Source: Anaerolineales bacterium (GTDB taxonomy: Bacteria > Chloroflexota > Anaerolineae > Anaerolineales > UBA11579). Taken from it: 51,585 nucleotides of DNA. The translations under genes were made by a program, and so were the position numbers. The DNA lies in assembly GCA_024710875.1 (NCBI GenBank), contig JANJTX010000013.1, positions 1-51,585 of the forward strand. Direction: 5' to 3'. The notes beneath the pieces were generated by a model. It saw only the letters and a list, made by a program, of their open reading frames with translations, had not been told where the DNA came from and did not search any database. Shown here in pieces: positions 42,401 through 50,344 of this stretch; positions within the stretch are counted from its first letter, which is position 1, and each line of letters starts with the position of its first letter.

Positions 42401-44348
42401 CGCGGCCGGTAACGCCCTGGTCAATTTCGATGCGCCAGTTGGCGAGGTTGGTAGGGGCGCGGTAAGAAGGGTGGGCGATGAGGGCGTTTTCGAGCGGGTC
42501 GTAAAGGATGAGGCCGAAGTTATCAGGGTAGAAAAGTTGGGAGATGAGTTCGGTGGCGGCGGCGATGAATTCGTCTTCATCGGTGGCCTGACTGCCGATG
42601 TTGGCCAGGGTGTGGAGGGCGCTCAGTTCATCCAACTGTCGGCGGGTGGCTTCAAAGAGGCGGGCGTTTTCAATGGTGGCGGCGGCCTGGCTGGTGAAGG
42701 TTTCGGCGAGGATGATTTCCTGGTCGTCAAATTGGCGCGGCGCGCCAAGGTCTTCAAGTTCGACGAGGCCAATGACTTCACCCTTGGTGGCGAGGGGCAG
42801 CAGGAGGGTGGAAGAGACGCCGGTTTCTGCCATGATGGCGCGGGTGCGGGCGGGGAGGTCCGGGCTGTTGCGGTTGGCCTGGAGGGTGAGGTTCTGGGTC
42901 AGGCTGCGGGCGGCGAGGGGGATGCGGTCGAGCGGGATGGGCTGGTACCAGTCATCGGCGATAACGCGCTCGCTGACGCTGAAGAAAACTTCCATGAGGA
43001 TGGTGTCGCGGGTGCGGTCCCACATGGAGATGGCACAGGAGTCGACTTCGAGCAGCAGGGCGAGTTGTTCGGCAAAGCTTTCCAGTACTTCGGTGAGGTT
43101 GAGGCTGGAGGTGGTATTGGCGGCGGCGGTATTGAGGGCGGCCAGTTGGCGGGCGCGGCCCTGCTCGGCGGCCAGCAGGCGTTCGCGTTCGGTTTCAGTT
43201 TGCTTACGCTCGGTGATGTCGTGGATGGTGGCGACCACGCCGAGGACTGCGCCGGCCGGGCTGGCGAGCGGGCTGTAGGTGCCCTGGGTCCAACCGGTGG
43301 CGCCGGTCTGGGGCACAAAGTAGGGGATGTCTGATGAGCGTACGGTTTCGCCCTGCAGGACGCGTTGGAGCAGAGTGAGCAGGCCCTGGTCGGCGAGGTG
43401 GGGGAAGACTTCGGTGACCGATTTGCCGAGGACGTCGCGGTGTTTGAGGCCGGTGATTTCTTCCATGAACTGGTTCCACACCAGGAATCGCAGTTGCTGG
43501 TCATAGACGGCCACGCCTTCCTGTACGCTTTCAATGATGTTGGTATTCAGCAACTGGGATTGGCCGAGGGCGGCCTCGACCCGTTTGCGCTCGGTGATGT
43601 CTTCCAGACTACCTTCAATATAACGGGGGAGTCCGGCTTCGGCGACCAGGCGGGCGTTGATGTTGACCTGAATTTGGGAGCCATCGTAACGGCGCAGGGC
43701 TACTTCCAGGTTGCGGGTGACCGGGTTGCTCAGGAAATTCTCCAGCGCGTAGGCGCGGGCTTCCGGGCTGGGGTAGAGGGCATCTACCGGGGTGCTCAGC
43801 AGGGTCTCGCGGTCCGGGTAGAGGAGCAGGTCCACCATGGCGAGGTTGGCGTCCAGCAGTTTGCCTTCGGGGGTGGAGCGGTAGAGGCCAATTGGCACGC
43901 CATCAAACAGGCTGCGGTAGCGGGCTTCGGCTTCGGCCAGGGCGCGGCGTTGTTCGCCGTGCTTGAGCAGGCTTTCCACAATGCCGGGCAGCAGGGCGAA
44001 CTGGGAGGGCGATTTGAGGATGTAGTCGTCCAGCCCGGCTTTCATGGCCTGGACGGCGACTTCCTCGCTACCGGTGATGGTGAACATCAGCACCGGGGTT
44101 TCGGGCCAGTGGGTTTTTATCTGGCGGGTGATGCCGATGCCATCCGCCCAGCCGAGGTGGTAGTCTACGATGACAATGTCAAAGTCACCCTGGTGGAGGG
44201 CCTGGTCGAAGGCGCCGGGGCTTAGAATTTCGTGGATGTTCAGACGCTGGAAGTGTTTTTCCAGCCCGTGACGGATGAGGACGCGGTCGTCCGGGTTGTC
44301 TTCAATGAGCAGGATGCTCAAGGGGTCGCCGTGGTGGGGGGTTGTCAT
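39477..44348 (-). CDS. REC-PAS-PAS-GAFx6-HD-GYP signalling protein with Lys-rich tail
   Basis: A 1623-residue cytoplasmic sensor. Order: receiver (1-130; phospho-acceptor Asp62 in IVIVDYHLG), two PAS domains (about 140-265 and 270-395), six GAF domains in tandem (about 405 to 1420), HD-GYP (about 1425-1575; HDIGK near 1450, DGQGYP near 1509), then a tail of 42 residues with 14 lysines, mostly in K-P-A repeats. HD-GYP domains cleave c-di-GMP; the HHE part of the motif reads SHQE, so activity needs testing. The GAF units are similar but not identical and probably arose by internal duplication. It is coupled by TGATG to the receiver gene upstream and is likely the main output of that pair. Confidence 0.92.
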   Translation of the reverse strand: MTTPHHGDPLSILLIEDNPDDRVLIRHGLEKHFQRLNIHEILSPGAFDQALHQGDFDIVIVDYHLGWADGIGITRQIKTHWPETPVLMFTITGSEEVAVQAMKAGLDDYILKSPSQFALLPGIVESLLKHGEQRRALAEAEARYRSLFDGVPIGLYRSTPEGKLLDANLAMVDLLLYPDRETLLSTPVDALYPSPEARAYALENFLSNPVTRNLEVALRRYDGSQIQVNINARLVAEAGLPRYIEGSLEDITERKRVEAALGQSQLLNTNIIESVQEGVAVYDQQLRFLVWNQFMEEITGLKHRDVLGKSVTEVFPHLADQGLLTLLQRVLQGETVRSSDIPYFVPQTGATGWTQGTYSPLASPAGAVLGVVATIHDITERKQTETERERLLAAEQGRARQLAALNTAAANTTSSLNLTEVLESFAEQLALLLEVDSCAISMWDRTRDTILMEVFFSVSERVIADDWYQPIPLDRIPLAARSLTQNLTLQANRNSPDLPARTRAIMAETGVSSTLLLPLATKGEVIGLVELEDLGAPRQFDDQEIILAETFTSQAAATIENARLFEATRRQLDELSALHTLANIGSQATDEDEFIAAATELISQLFYPDNFGLILYDPLENALIAHPSYRAPTNLANWRIEIDQGVTGRVFRTGQAVRVDDVSADPTYIRLDENARAELCVPLQAGRKIIGVVNAESHLPAAFTGNDERLLSTLAGQMTVVIERLRARATEQKHARHLTLLNSLGRDLSGLLDATELCQLVANRLHSDFGYNNVGVLCLEPDGETLRLEALSVPYSESITPGRYRQSIHEGLLGLAARTRKYVLANNAAEHPDFQPPDIGEIRAELAMPLLAEGELIGILNIDSNQLNAFDQDDVAALSTLADQLALALAKARLLQTERRQRQQAETLREITHILGTTTDRDTVLDLILQQLRKVVPYDSASVMLRHDELLIIERVGGDLPAELIGFGFKVAENRPAQPILFEQRTTIIDDVRLDPGWLQSPHAEKIVAWLGVPLVARGEVIGILTVDGYQAGQFTPEDAQLATAFANHAANAIEIARLFAESNENLRREQQLNEITRKLTRELAVEGVMTDVVRMACESVGAEAGSLGLLLPDGDTMEFPYVYNPLETNYTRTSRRGEGLAWKIVDTGESILLNSYGDHPDSLAHHEAARARAFIAVPVWAGDEVIGALAVYYVSQPGHFSPRDVNTIETIGRQAGIAIQNARLFQETNTALDREQRLNDVTRAISRALDQPTLFEQVGKLACELVGGEIASIAIANPETHEVLETFFYNKPAEIELHLTNGHGLMWEILSSGNGLVVQDYPRHPKAIPAWAEAGVNGLLAAPIKSGEGRIGVLGIFTRDPARVFSPRDLALLESIGRQAGVAVQNARLYEELEDAYVQTVLALANAMDVRDSYTSNHSERMAIWAEELGRHFNLPPTQLEALRWAALLHDIGKIGVPDEVLLKPAALTADEQRAIQRHPELGASIVAPVKKLGAVAPIIRSHQEWFDGQGYPDGLAGEDIPLGARILAVVDAYTAITDNRVYRAARTRAEAIAELRQYSGTQFDPKVVSLFARMLEEKTEPKPKNPRPKAKAAKPKAKSGDKNSAPKNAPKKNPAPKKKSG

Positions 44349-44794
44349 CAGTCCAGGAAGGGGCGCTCGTTGAGCTTGAGCCAGTAGTTTTCGATGCTCT
44401 CGATGAGTTGGGCGAGGTCTTCAAAGCGGCCGGGTTTAACAAGGTAGGAGTTGGCGCCAGCGGCATAGGCGGCGCGCATATCTCCCGGTTCATCGGAAGA
44501 GGAGAGGACAATGATAGGCAGTTTACGCAGGCGGGGCTGGTTTTTGACCCAGGCGAGGACATCAAAGCCGGAGGCGCGTGGCAGTTTGAGGTCCAACAGG
44601 ACGATTTGAGGCAGGGGGTGTTCGAGGCGGTCGCTGAACTCGCCGGCGCCGTTGAGGTAGTCTATGGCTTGTTCGCCATCGGCGGCGTGCTGCAGGCGGA
44701 TGTTGCCGGCGCGGCGGCGAACCGCCCGCTGTACCAGCAGGGCGTCGGTAGGGTCGTCTTCGACGAGCAGAATGGTGTTTAAGGAACGGGTCAC
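44348..44794 (-). CDS. Single-domain response regulator (Rcp1-like)
   Basis: A 148-residue stand-alone receiver: LLVEDDPTDALLVQRA at the start, phospho-acceptor Asp in IVLLDLKLPRASG (near residue 68), then VLSSSDEPGDMRAAYAAGANSYLVKP with the conserved Ser/Thr and Lys. The insertion typical of Rcp1-like receivers (GAGEFSDRLEHPLPQ) suggests it takes phosphate from a hybrid or bacteriophytochrome-type kinase. It has no output domain and is translationally coupled to the giant HD-GYP protein, so a phosphorelay or docking role is likely. Confidence 0.92.
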   Translation of the reverse strand: MTRSLNTILLVEDDPTDALLVQRAVRRRAGNIRLQHAADGEQAIDYLNGAGEFSDRLEHPLPQIVLLDLKLPRASGFDVLAWVKNQPRLRKLPIIVLSSSDEPGDMRAAYAAGANSYLVKPGRFEDLAQLIESIENYWLKLNERPFLD

Positions 44795-44962
44795 CCACTA
44801 CTCCACGGCCAAGTTGCAGTTCCGGCTTGATTGTACACGATAGCGACTGGCAGTGGCCTGCCAAAATCGCAAGCGCGGGGAGTGCCGGCCGTGGCGGCTT
44901 GAAAGGCGGTTGTCTGACAGGTACAATACAGGAAACCCACAATGAATGCCTAAAGGTTTGCC

Positions 44963-46267
44963 ATGCACATTGTTGACCTGATTATCAAAAAGCGTGACCG
45001 CTACGAACTGACGACGGATGAAATTCAGGAGTTTGTGGCGGCGTTTACCCGTGGGGATGTCCCGGACTATCAGGCGGCGGCCTTTGCGATGGCGGTGCTG
45101 CTGAATGGCATGTCTGGCCGCGAGACGACCGACCTGACTCTGGCGATGGCGCACAGCGGCGACACGCTGGACCTGACCGGCGTGGTGGATGTGGCGCTGG
45201 ACAAGCACAGCACCGGCGGGGTGGGCGACAAAACCACCCTGGTGGTGGAGCCGGTGGTGGCGGCCTGCGGCCTGCCGGTAGGCAAGATGAGCGGACGCGG
45301 GCTGGGCTTTTCCGGTGGGACGCTGGATAAGATGGAATCGATCCCCGGTTACCGCACCGACCTGACGACCGAAGAGTTCCTGAAGCAGTTGAAGGAAGTG
45401 GGCCTGGTGCTGACCGGCCAGACCGGCGACCTGGCCCCGGCAGATGGCAAGCTGTATGCCTTGCGGGATGTGACCGGCACGGTACCCTCCCTGCCATTGA
45501 TTGCCTCCTCGATTATGAGTAAGAAAATCGCCGCTGGAGCGCAGCGGATTGTGCTGGATGTGAAGGTAGGGGTAGGGGCGTTTATGGAGACGGAGGAAGC
45601 GGCCCGCGCCCTGGCCGAAACGATGGTGGAAATTGGGCGGCTGGCGGGGCGCAAGACGGTGGCGCTGCTTTCAGACATGAACCAGCCGCTGGGGGTGGCG
45701 GTGGGCAATGCACTGGAAGTGCGCGAGGCGATTGAGACCTTGCAAGGCGGCGGCCCGGCCGATTTTCGCGAACATGCGCTGGAGGTGGCGGCCCATTTGT
45801 TGTTGCTGGGCGAGGCCGCGCCGGACCTGGCGGGGGCGCGCCAGCTGGCCGAAGCAGCCCTTTCAGATGGCCGGGCATGGACGAAGTTCCGGGCGCTGGT
45901 TGCGGCGCAGGGCGGCGACGTCAGTTATGTGGATGACCCGGAGAAACTGCCACGGGCGGCGCAGATTGAGACGGTGGCCGCGCCCCGCGCCGGCGTGCTG
46001 GCGGCCTGCAACGCGCGGGTAATTGGCGAAACTTCGGTGATGATGGGGGCCGGACGACTGACGAAGGGCCAGCCGATCGACCATGCAGTGGGGATTGAAG
46101 TACACGCCAAGGTCGGTGACCGCCTGGAAGCGGGGACGGCGTTGTTTACCCTGCACGCCCATAATGAAGACACGCTGGCCGAAGCGCGGGCGCGGGTGTT
46201 GAGCGCCTGCGAATGGAGCGATTCGGCGGTGGCACGGCTGCCGCTGTTTTATGGGGTGGTGGATTAG
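44963..46267 (+). CDS. Thymidine/pyrimidine-nucleoside phosphorylase
   Basis: A 434-residue enzyme of the thymidine phosphorylase family, which splits pyrimidine nucleosides with phosphate to give base and (deoxy)ribose 1-phosphate. The N-terminal helical part includes FVAAFTRGDVPDYQAAAFAMAV. The phosphate-binding loop KHSTGGVGDKTTLV (near 81-94) and SGRGLGFSGGTLDKMESIPG (near 110-129) are intact, and the C-terminal PYNP domain is present. Whether it prefers thymidine (DeoA) or both pyrimidines (Pdp) cannot be told by eye. An AAAGG site precedes the ATG. Confidence 0.94.
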   Translation: MHIVDLIIKKRDRYELTTDEIQEFVAAFTRGDVPDYQAAAFAMAVLLNGMSGRETTDLTLAMAHSGDTLDLTGVVDVALDKHSTGGVGDKTTLVVEPVVAACGLPVGKMSGRGLGFSGGTLDKMESIPGYRTDLTTEEFLKQLKEVGLVLTGQTGDLAPADGKLYALRDVTGTVPSLPLIASSIMSKKIAAGAQRIVLDVKVGVGAFMETEEAARALAETMVEIGRLAGRKTVALLSDMNQPLGVAVGNALEVREAIETLQGGGPADFREHALEVAAHLLLLGEAAPDLAGARQLAEAALSDGRAWTKFRALVAAQGGDVSYVDDPEKLPRAAQIETVAAPRAGVLAACNARVIGETSVMMGAGRLTKGQPIDHAVGIEVHAKVGDRLEAGTALFTLHAHNEDTLAEARARVLSACEWSDSAVARLPLFYGVVD

Positions 46268-46290
46268 GCGGGTAGTTGGGTTTAAGAGCC

Positions 46291-46312
46291 ACAGTGGGCT
46301 AAAGCCCACTGT
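46291..46312. repeat. ACAGTGGGCT palindrome (second copy)
   Basis: Arms ACAGTGGGCT (46291-46300) and AGCCCACTGT (46303-46312) with loop AA, identical in both arms to the element at 1822-1843. It lies between convergent genes, 24 bases after the phosphorylase stop, and could serve both as terminator-like hairpin and dispersed repeat. Confidence 0.8.
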
Positions 46313-46318
46313 TTGATT

Positions 46319-47080
46319 CTACAGGTCGCGGGCGTTGCGACGTTCCCATTCCTGAATGGCCCGCTGGAAAAGAGCCTGTACGGCCGGGTCGGGAATCTGG
46401 TCCATGAATTCGTAGGAAGCACCGCGCACATAAAAAGCCGCGCCGCCGCCGGGGGCATCGCGCATTTCAATGATGCTGTCGCGCAATTCGGATTGATCCA
46501 GTAATTCTTGCAGGACGATATTTATGCGCCCAGCCAGGGAGGCGACGCCGCCCTGGCTGGCGCTGGCGCGCAGGTTGTTGAGGGCGCGCAGAGCCTGCAG
46601 GGGGTTGGTGCTGGGCGGTTCCAGCACGGGGGCGGCAGACGCGTTGGAGGTGGTGGGTGGGGTGTTTGCGGTGGTCGGTGGGGAGGTGGGGCTGGCCGGG
46701 GCAGTGGTTGCAGGTGGGGCCGCCGGGCTGTTGAGCGGTGTGCCGAGCCAGTCTGCGAGGTCTACAATGGCAAGCGAGAGGCTGGAGTGTTGCTCCGGTG
46801 TGAGCGGCTGGCCGGCAGCACGGGCCTGGCCGTTGATTTCGGCAATCAGTTTGTGGGTGGGGCGGTGACGGAACAGGCGCACAATTTCCTGCAAGTCGGG
46901 GTGGCTCACCGGCCGGGCGGCGGGCGGGGTGAGTGAATCTGCGGCGGGCAGGTCAGGTGGTGGGGTGGGCCGGGGTAGGTTGGCGGGCTTTTTGAAGGAG
47001 AAAAAGTAGCCACCAATGGCAATACCGGCTGAAAAGAAGGTCAGGGCGAGGAGGAGAATAGCAATGAGGGAGGGGTTCAT
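46319..47080 (-). CDS. Membrane-anchored Pro/Ala-rich protein of unknown function
   Basis: A 253-residue protein with one N-terminal membrane helix (residues 4-28), then a Pro-rich linker, a small helical region (about 60-115: DLQEIVRLFRHRPTHKLIAEING...SLAIVDLADWLG), a long low-complexity Pro/Thr/Ala linker (118-160), and a C-terminal helical domain (about 165-253) ending QALFQRAIQEWERRNARDL. The family is not recognised. The Pro-rich spacers suggest two small domains held away from the membrane. Coding is supported by clean length and codon use. Confidence 0.75.
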   Translation of the reverse strand: MNPSLIAILLLALTFFSAGIAIGGYFFSFKKPANLPRPTPPPDLPAADSLTPPAARPVSHPDLQEIVRLFRHRPTHKLIAEINGQARAAGQPLTPEQHSSLSLAIVDLADWLGTPLNSPAAPPATTAPASPTSPPTTANTPPTTSNASAAPVLEPPSTNPLQALRALNNLRASASQGGVASLAGRINIVLQELLDQSELRDSIIEMRDAPGGGAAFYVRGASYEFMDQIPDPAVQALFQRAIQEWERRNARDL

Positions 47081-47180
47081 GGCGAGGTCGCTCGGGGGTG
47101 TTTCAGATACTTCCTCTATTTAACCACACTCGCTGCCGGTCGGCGGCCGAGAGGGATGGGGAAAAGGTACTGGCAGCGGT

Positions 47181-48002
47181 TCAGGGGGCGGGCTGGCAAC
47201 GGGGGCAATAGTGGGTGCCGCGCTGGCCGACGGTGGTTCTGATGATGGGTGTACCGCAGGCCGGGCAAGGTTCGCCGGTGCGCTGGTAGACGCGGAATTC
47301 GTGCTGGTAACCGCCGCCGCGATAGACCCAGTCTATGCTGGCGCCATTGCGTTTGATTCCTGCTCGCAATACGGCGCGGATGGCTTTGAGTAGGTCGGCG
47401 GCCTGGGCCGGGGTGAGGCTGTCTGAAGGGGTGAGGGGATGCAGACGGGCGAGGTGCAGGGCTTCATCGGCGTAGATGTTGCCGACGCCGGCAAGGAAGG
47501 CCTGGTCGAGGAGCAGGGGTTTGAGGGCGCGCCGCCGGGTGGTGAGGCGGGCGTGAAATTTGGCGGGGGTGAGGCTGGCTTCGAGCGGCTCGGGGCCAAG
47601 GCCGCCGAGGAGGGTTTGCGGGTCTGCCAGCAGCCACATGCGGCCAAATTTGCGGGCATCCTCAAAGGCCATTTGCCAGCCATCGGTAAACCAGAGGGCG
47701 AGGCGGTTAAAGCGGCCAAAGGGCTGCGGGTCTTTGGCGAGGTGAATATCGCCGCTCATGCGCAGGTGGACAACCAGGGTATCTTCGGAAAGGGTAAGGA
47801 GGATGAATTTGGCGCGGCGGCCAATGGCAGTGACGCGCTGGCCGGCAATGCGCTGACGAAAGGCGGGGGCGGGCGGCTCGGCGGCGGTTTTGGGCCAGTA
47901 GACTTCGGCGCGGGCAATGGTTTTCCCGAGCAGGGAGGGTTCCGGCGGGCGGCCATCGCGCAGTCGGTTGGCGATTGTCTCGACTTCAGGGAGTTCGGGC
48001 AT
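47181..48002 (-). CDS. mutM: Formamidopyrimidine-DNA glycosylase
   Basis: A 273-residue Fpg/MutM repair enzyme removing 8-oxoguanine and formamidopyrimidines. The catalytic Pro2-Glu3 are in MPELPEVETI, Lys65 in GRRAKFILL matches the conserved lysine, and the C-terminal zinc finger has CPAC...CPRC (about 245-268). An in-frame extension to 48068 would bury Pro2, so the start at 48002 is certain. The sequence QHEFRVYQRTGEPC before the finger is typical. Divergent from the histidine kinase gene. Confidence 0.96.
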   Translation of the reverse strand: MPELPEVETIANRLRDGRPPEPSLLGKTIARAEVYWPKTAAEPPAPAFRQRIAGQRVTAIGRRAKFILLTLSEDTLVVHLRMSGDIHLAKDPQPFGRFNRLALWFTDGWQMAFEDARKFGRMWLLADPQTLLGGLGPEPLEASLTPAKFHARLTTRRRALKPLLLDQAFLAGVGNIYADEALHLARLHPLTPSDSLTPAQAADLLKAIRAVLRAGIKRNGASIDWVYRGGGYQHEFRVYQRTGEPCPACGTPIIRTTVGQRGTHYCPRCQPAP

Positions 48003-48157
48003 GGGGGCTATTGTATCCGAGGATGGGGTTTGGGTTTGCAGGCGACCAATCATTTTGAATAATATCATGAATTTGTAACTATTTATGCAAGATATTTTGC
48101 TTATATTCTGCCATGCAATTGGGACTTTTGCTACATTCCAGAGCGTGGTCGCTATGC

Positions 48158-48163
48158 TATACT
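48158..48163 (+). promoter_or_regulatory. -10 box of the histidine kinase gene
   Basis: TATACT in an AT-rich upstream region; the predicted start near 48170 sits just before the ATG at 48177 and 25 bases before the alternative ATG at 48195. No strong -35 found. Confidence 0.4.
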
Positions 48164-48176
48164 GATTTTAACCCTG

Positions 48177-50291
48177 ATGCGTGAACCGGCTGCGATGAAA
48201 CCGCCCATTACTGAATCAAGCGATACGCTGGCCAACCTGCGGTTGATTTTTGACATCAGCCGTGAGCTGGCAACCGCCTTTGACCTGCGGACGGTGTTGA
48301 CGCGGGTGCTGTTCCTGTCGTTGCGCAATGTGCAGGGCAGCAGCGGGGCCATCATTGTGCTGGATGATAATGGCCGGCCGGTGGATTCGGCGATTATTCA
48401 TGGCGGCAACGTGCAGGATGGCAATACCCAGCGCCTGCAGGCCACGCTGGAAGGCGGGCTGGCGGGCTGGGTGGTGCGTAACCGGGTGGCGGCGCTGGTT
48501 ACGGATACAGCCGAAGACGAGCGTTGGATTAAGCGCCAATATGATGGCGGCAGCCCCGGCGGGCCGGGCTCTTCGGTGAGCGCGCCGCTGCTGGTACGCG
48601 ACCGGCTAGTGGGGGTCATTACTCTCACCCATCCTGAAAAGCGGTTCTTTACCATTGAGCATCAGGCGCTGGTGCAGGCGATTGCCGACCAGGCCGCGAT
48701 TGCGGTGCTGAATGCCCGTTTGTTAGAGGAAAGCCAGCGTCGGGCGAATGTGATGACGGCCCTGGCGGAGAGCGCGGCCTCGATTAATGCTACCCTGGAT
48801 TCGGAAGAGGTCTTGAACCGGATTCTGGAGCAAATCAGCCAGGTGTTTCAGGCCGAAGCGGTTTCGTTGTTGCTGATCGAGCCGGGCACCCAGGACCTGG
48901 TGTTCCAGGCGGCAACTGGCAGCAAGCGGCACGAAATCCTCGGCCAGCGCATTCCGATCGGCCAGGGGGTGGTGGGCTGGGTGGCGGAGCAGGGTGAGGG
49001 GCTGGTGCTGCAGGATGTGCAGAAGGACAACCGCTTCTATGCCGAGATGGATAAGGCCACCGGTTACAAGACCAAAGCGCTGGCGGCGGCGCCGATCCGG
49101 GCCAAGGGCAAAATCATCGGGGTGCTGGAAGCGTTGAACCCAGCCGTGCCATTCCAGAATGATGCTTTGCTGGTACTGGAAGGGATCGGCAACCTGGCGG
49201 GCAGCGCGATTGACCATGCCCAGTTGTTTGACCAGGTGGCGGCAGCACGGGCGCGCTACCTGGAATTGTTCGAAGACAGCTTTGACCCGATTTTCATTAC
49301 CGACCAGGATGGCAAAATTCTGGAGGTGAACCGGCGGGGGGAGGAATTTACTGGATTTTCAGAATCTTCCTTGCAGAAAATGAACATTTACCAGTTCCAT
49401 AAGGTGGACTGGCAGGCGGTGGGCAAAGAGTTTGAGGCCCTGCGGGGGGATGCACCGGTGTCTTATGAATCGCACCTGCACCCGGGCGAGGGCGAAGAAG
49501 TGGCGATTGAAGTGCATGTGCGCCATGTGACGATTGACGGGTTGGACCGCCTGCAATGGTTGATTCGGGATGTTTCCGAGCAGAAGAAGCTGGAGAAATT
49601 GCGCGAAGATTTGATGTCGATGATTTACCATGACCTGCGCTCGCCGCTTTCCAATGTGATTTCGAGCCTGGACCTGATTGCGGCGATGTTGCCGCCGGAA
49701 GATGGCAGCCTTTCCACATTGATTGAAATCGCGCTGCGTTCTACCGAGCGGGTGCAGCGGCTGTCTTCTTCGCTGCTGGATACAGCCCGGCTGGAAGCGG
49801 GGCAGAAGATTGGCAACCAGCAGCCAGTGAACCTGAACAGCCTGATGGCCGAGGCGACCGAAGCGGTGAGCCACGCGGCCGAGGCCAAGGGGATTGGGCT
49901 GACGGCCCGGGCGCCGAAGCAGGAGATTACGGTGAAGGTAGATGCGGACATGATCCGGCGGGTGATGATTAACCTGATGGAAAATGCGGTCAAATACTCA
50001 CCGGAGGGGGCCAGCGTGACCTTGAGCGCCCGGGTGAAGGGCAAGCAGGTGCAGGTGGCGGTGGCCGATACCGGCAAGGGGATTCCGCCGGAAGACCAGG
50101 AACGGATTTTTGAGAAGTACACGCGGGCCCGCATTGGCGCAGGCATGGCCAAGGGCCTGGGGCTGGGGCTGGCGTTTTGCAAGCTGGCGGTGGAAGGGCA
50201 TGGGGGGAAAATCTGGTTGGAGAGCGAGTTGGATAAGGGCTCAACCTTTACCTTTTCCCTGCCGCTGGCCGAGGCGCAGGCTGCCGAGTAG
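48177..50291 (+). CDS. GAF-GAF-PAS sensor histidine kinase
   Basis: A 704-residue soluble kinase. Two GAF domains (about 25-180 and 200-350), a PAS domain (about 358-470), HisKA with the phosphoacceptor His485 in MIYHDLRSPL, and an HATPase domain (about 585-700: RVMINLMENAVKYSPEG, VADTGKGIPPEDQERIFEKYTR, GLGLGLAFCKLAVEGHGG). It senses an intracellular signal and phosphorylates a receiver. The stand-alone receiver at 44348 is a candidate partner, but no regulator is directly adjacent. A second possible start (ATG at 48195) gives a 698-residue protein; neither has a clear ribosome site. Confidence 0.93.
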   Translation: MREPAAMKPPITESSDTLANLRLIFDISRELATAFDLRTVLTRVLFLSLRNVQGSSGAIIVLDDNGRPVDSAIIHGGNVQDGNTQRLQATLEGGLAGWVVRNRVAALVTDTAEDERWIKRQYDGGSPGGPGSSVSAPLLVRDRLVGVITLTHPEKRFFTIEHQALVQAIADQAAIAVLNARLLEESQRRANVMTALAESAASINATLDSEEVLNRILEQISQVFQAEAVSLLLIEPGTQDLVFQAATGSKRHEILGQRIPIGQGVVGWVAEQGEGLVLQDVQKDNRFYAEMDKATGYKTKALAAAPIRAKGKIIGVLEALNPAVPFQNDALLVLEGIGNLAGSAIDHAQLFDQVAAARARYLELFEDSFDPIFITDQDGKILEVNRRGEEFTGFSESSLQKMNIYQFHKVDWQAVGKEFEALRGDAPVSYESHLHPGEGEEVAIEVHVRHVTIDGLDRLQWLIRDVSEQKKLEKLREDLMSMIYHDLRSPLSNVISSLDLIAAMLPPEDGSLSTLIEIALRSTERVQRLSSSLLDTARLEAGQKIGNQQPVNLNSLMAEATEAVSHAAEAKGIGLTARAPKQEITVKVDADMIRRVMINLMENAVKYSPEGASVTLSARVKGKQVQVAVADTGKGIPPEDQERIFEKYTRARIGAGMAKGLGLGLAFCKLAVEGHGGKIWLESELDKGSTFTFSLPLAEAQAAE

Positions 50292-50344
50292 GCGCGCGAA
50301 AGCAGCCGGCACAGCGGGGTTAGCAGCCGGGTTTGACCAGCAGG

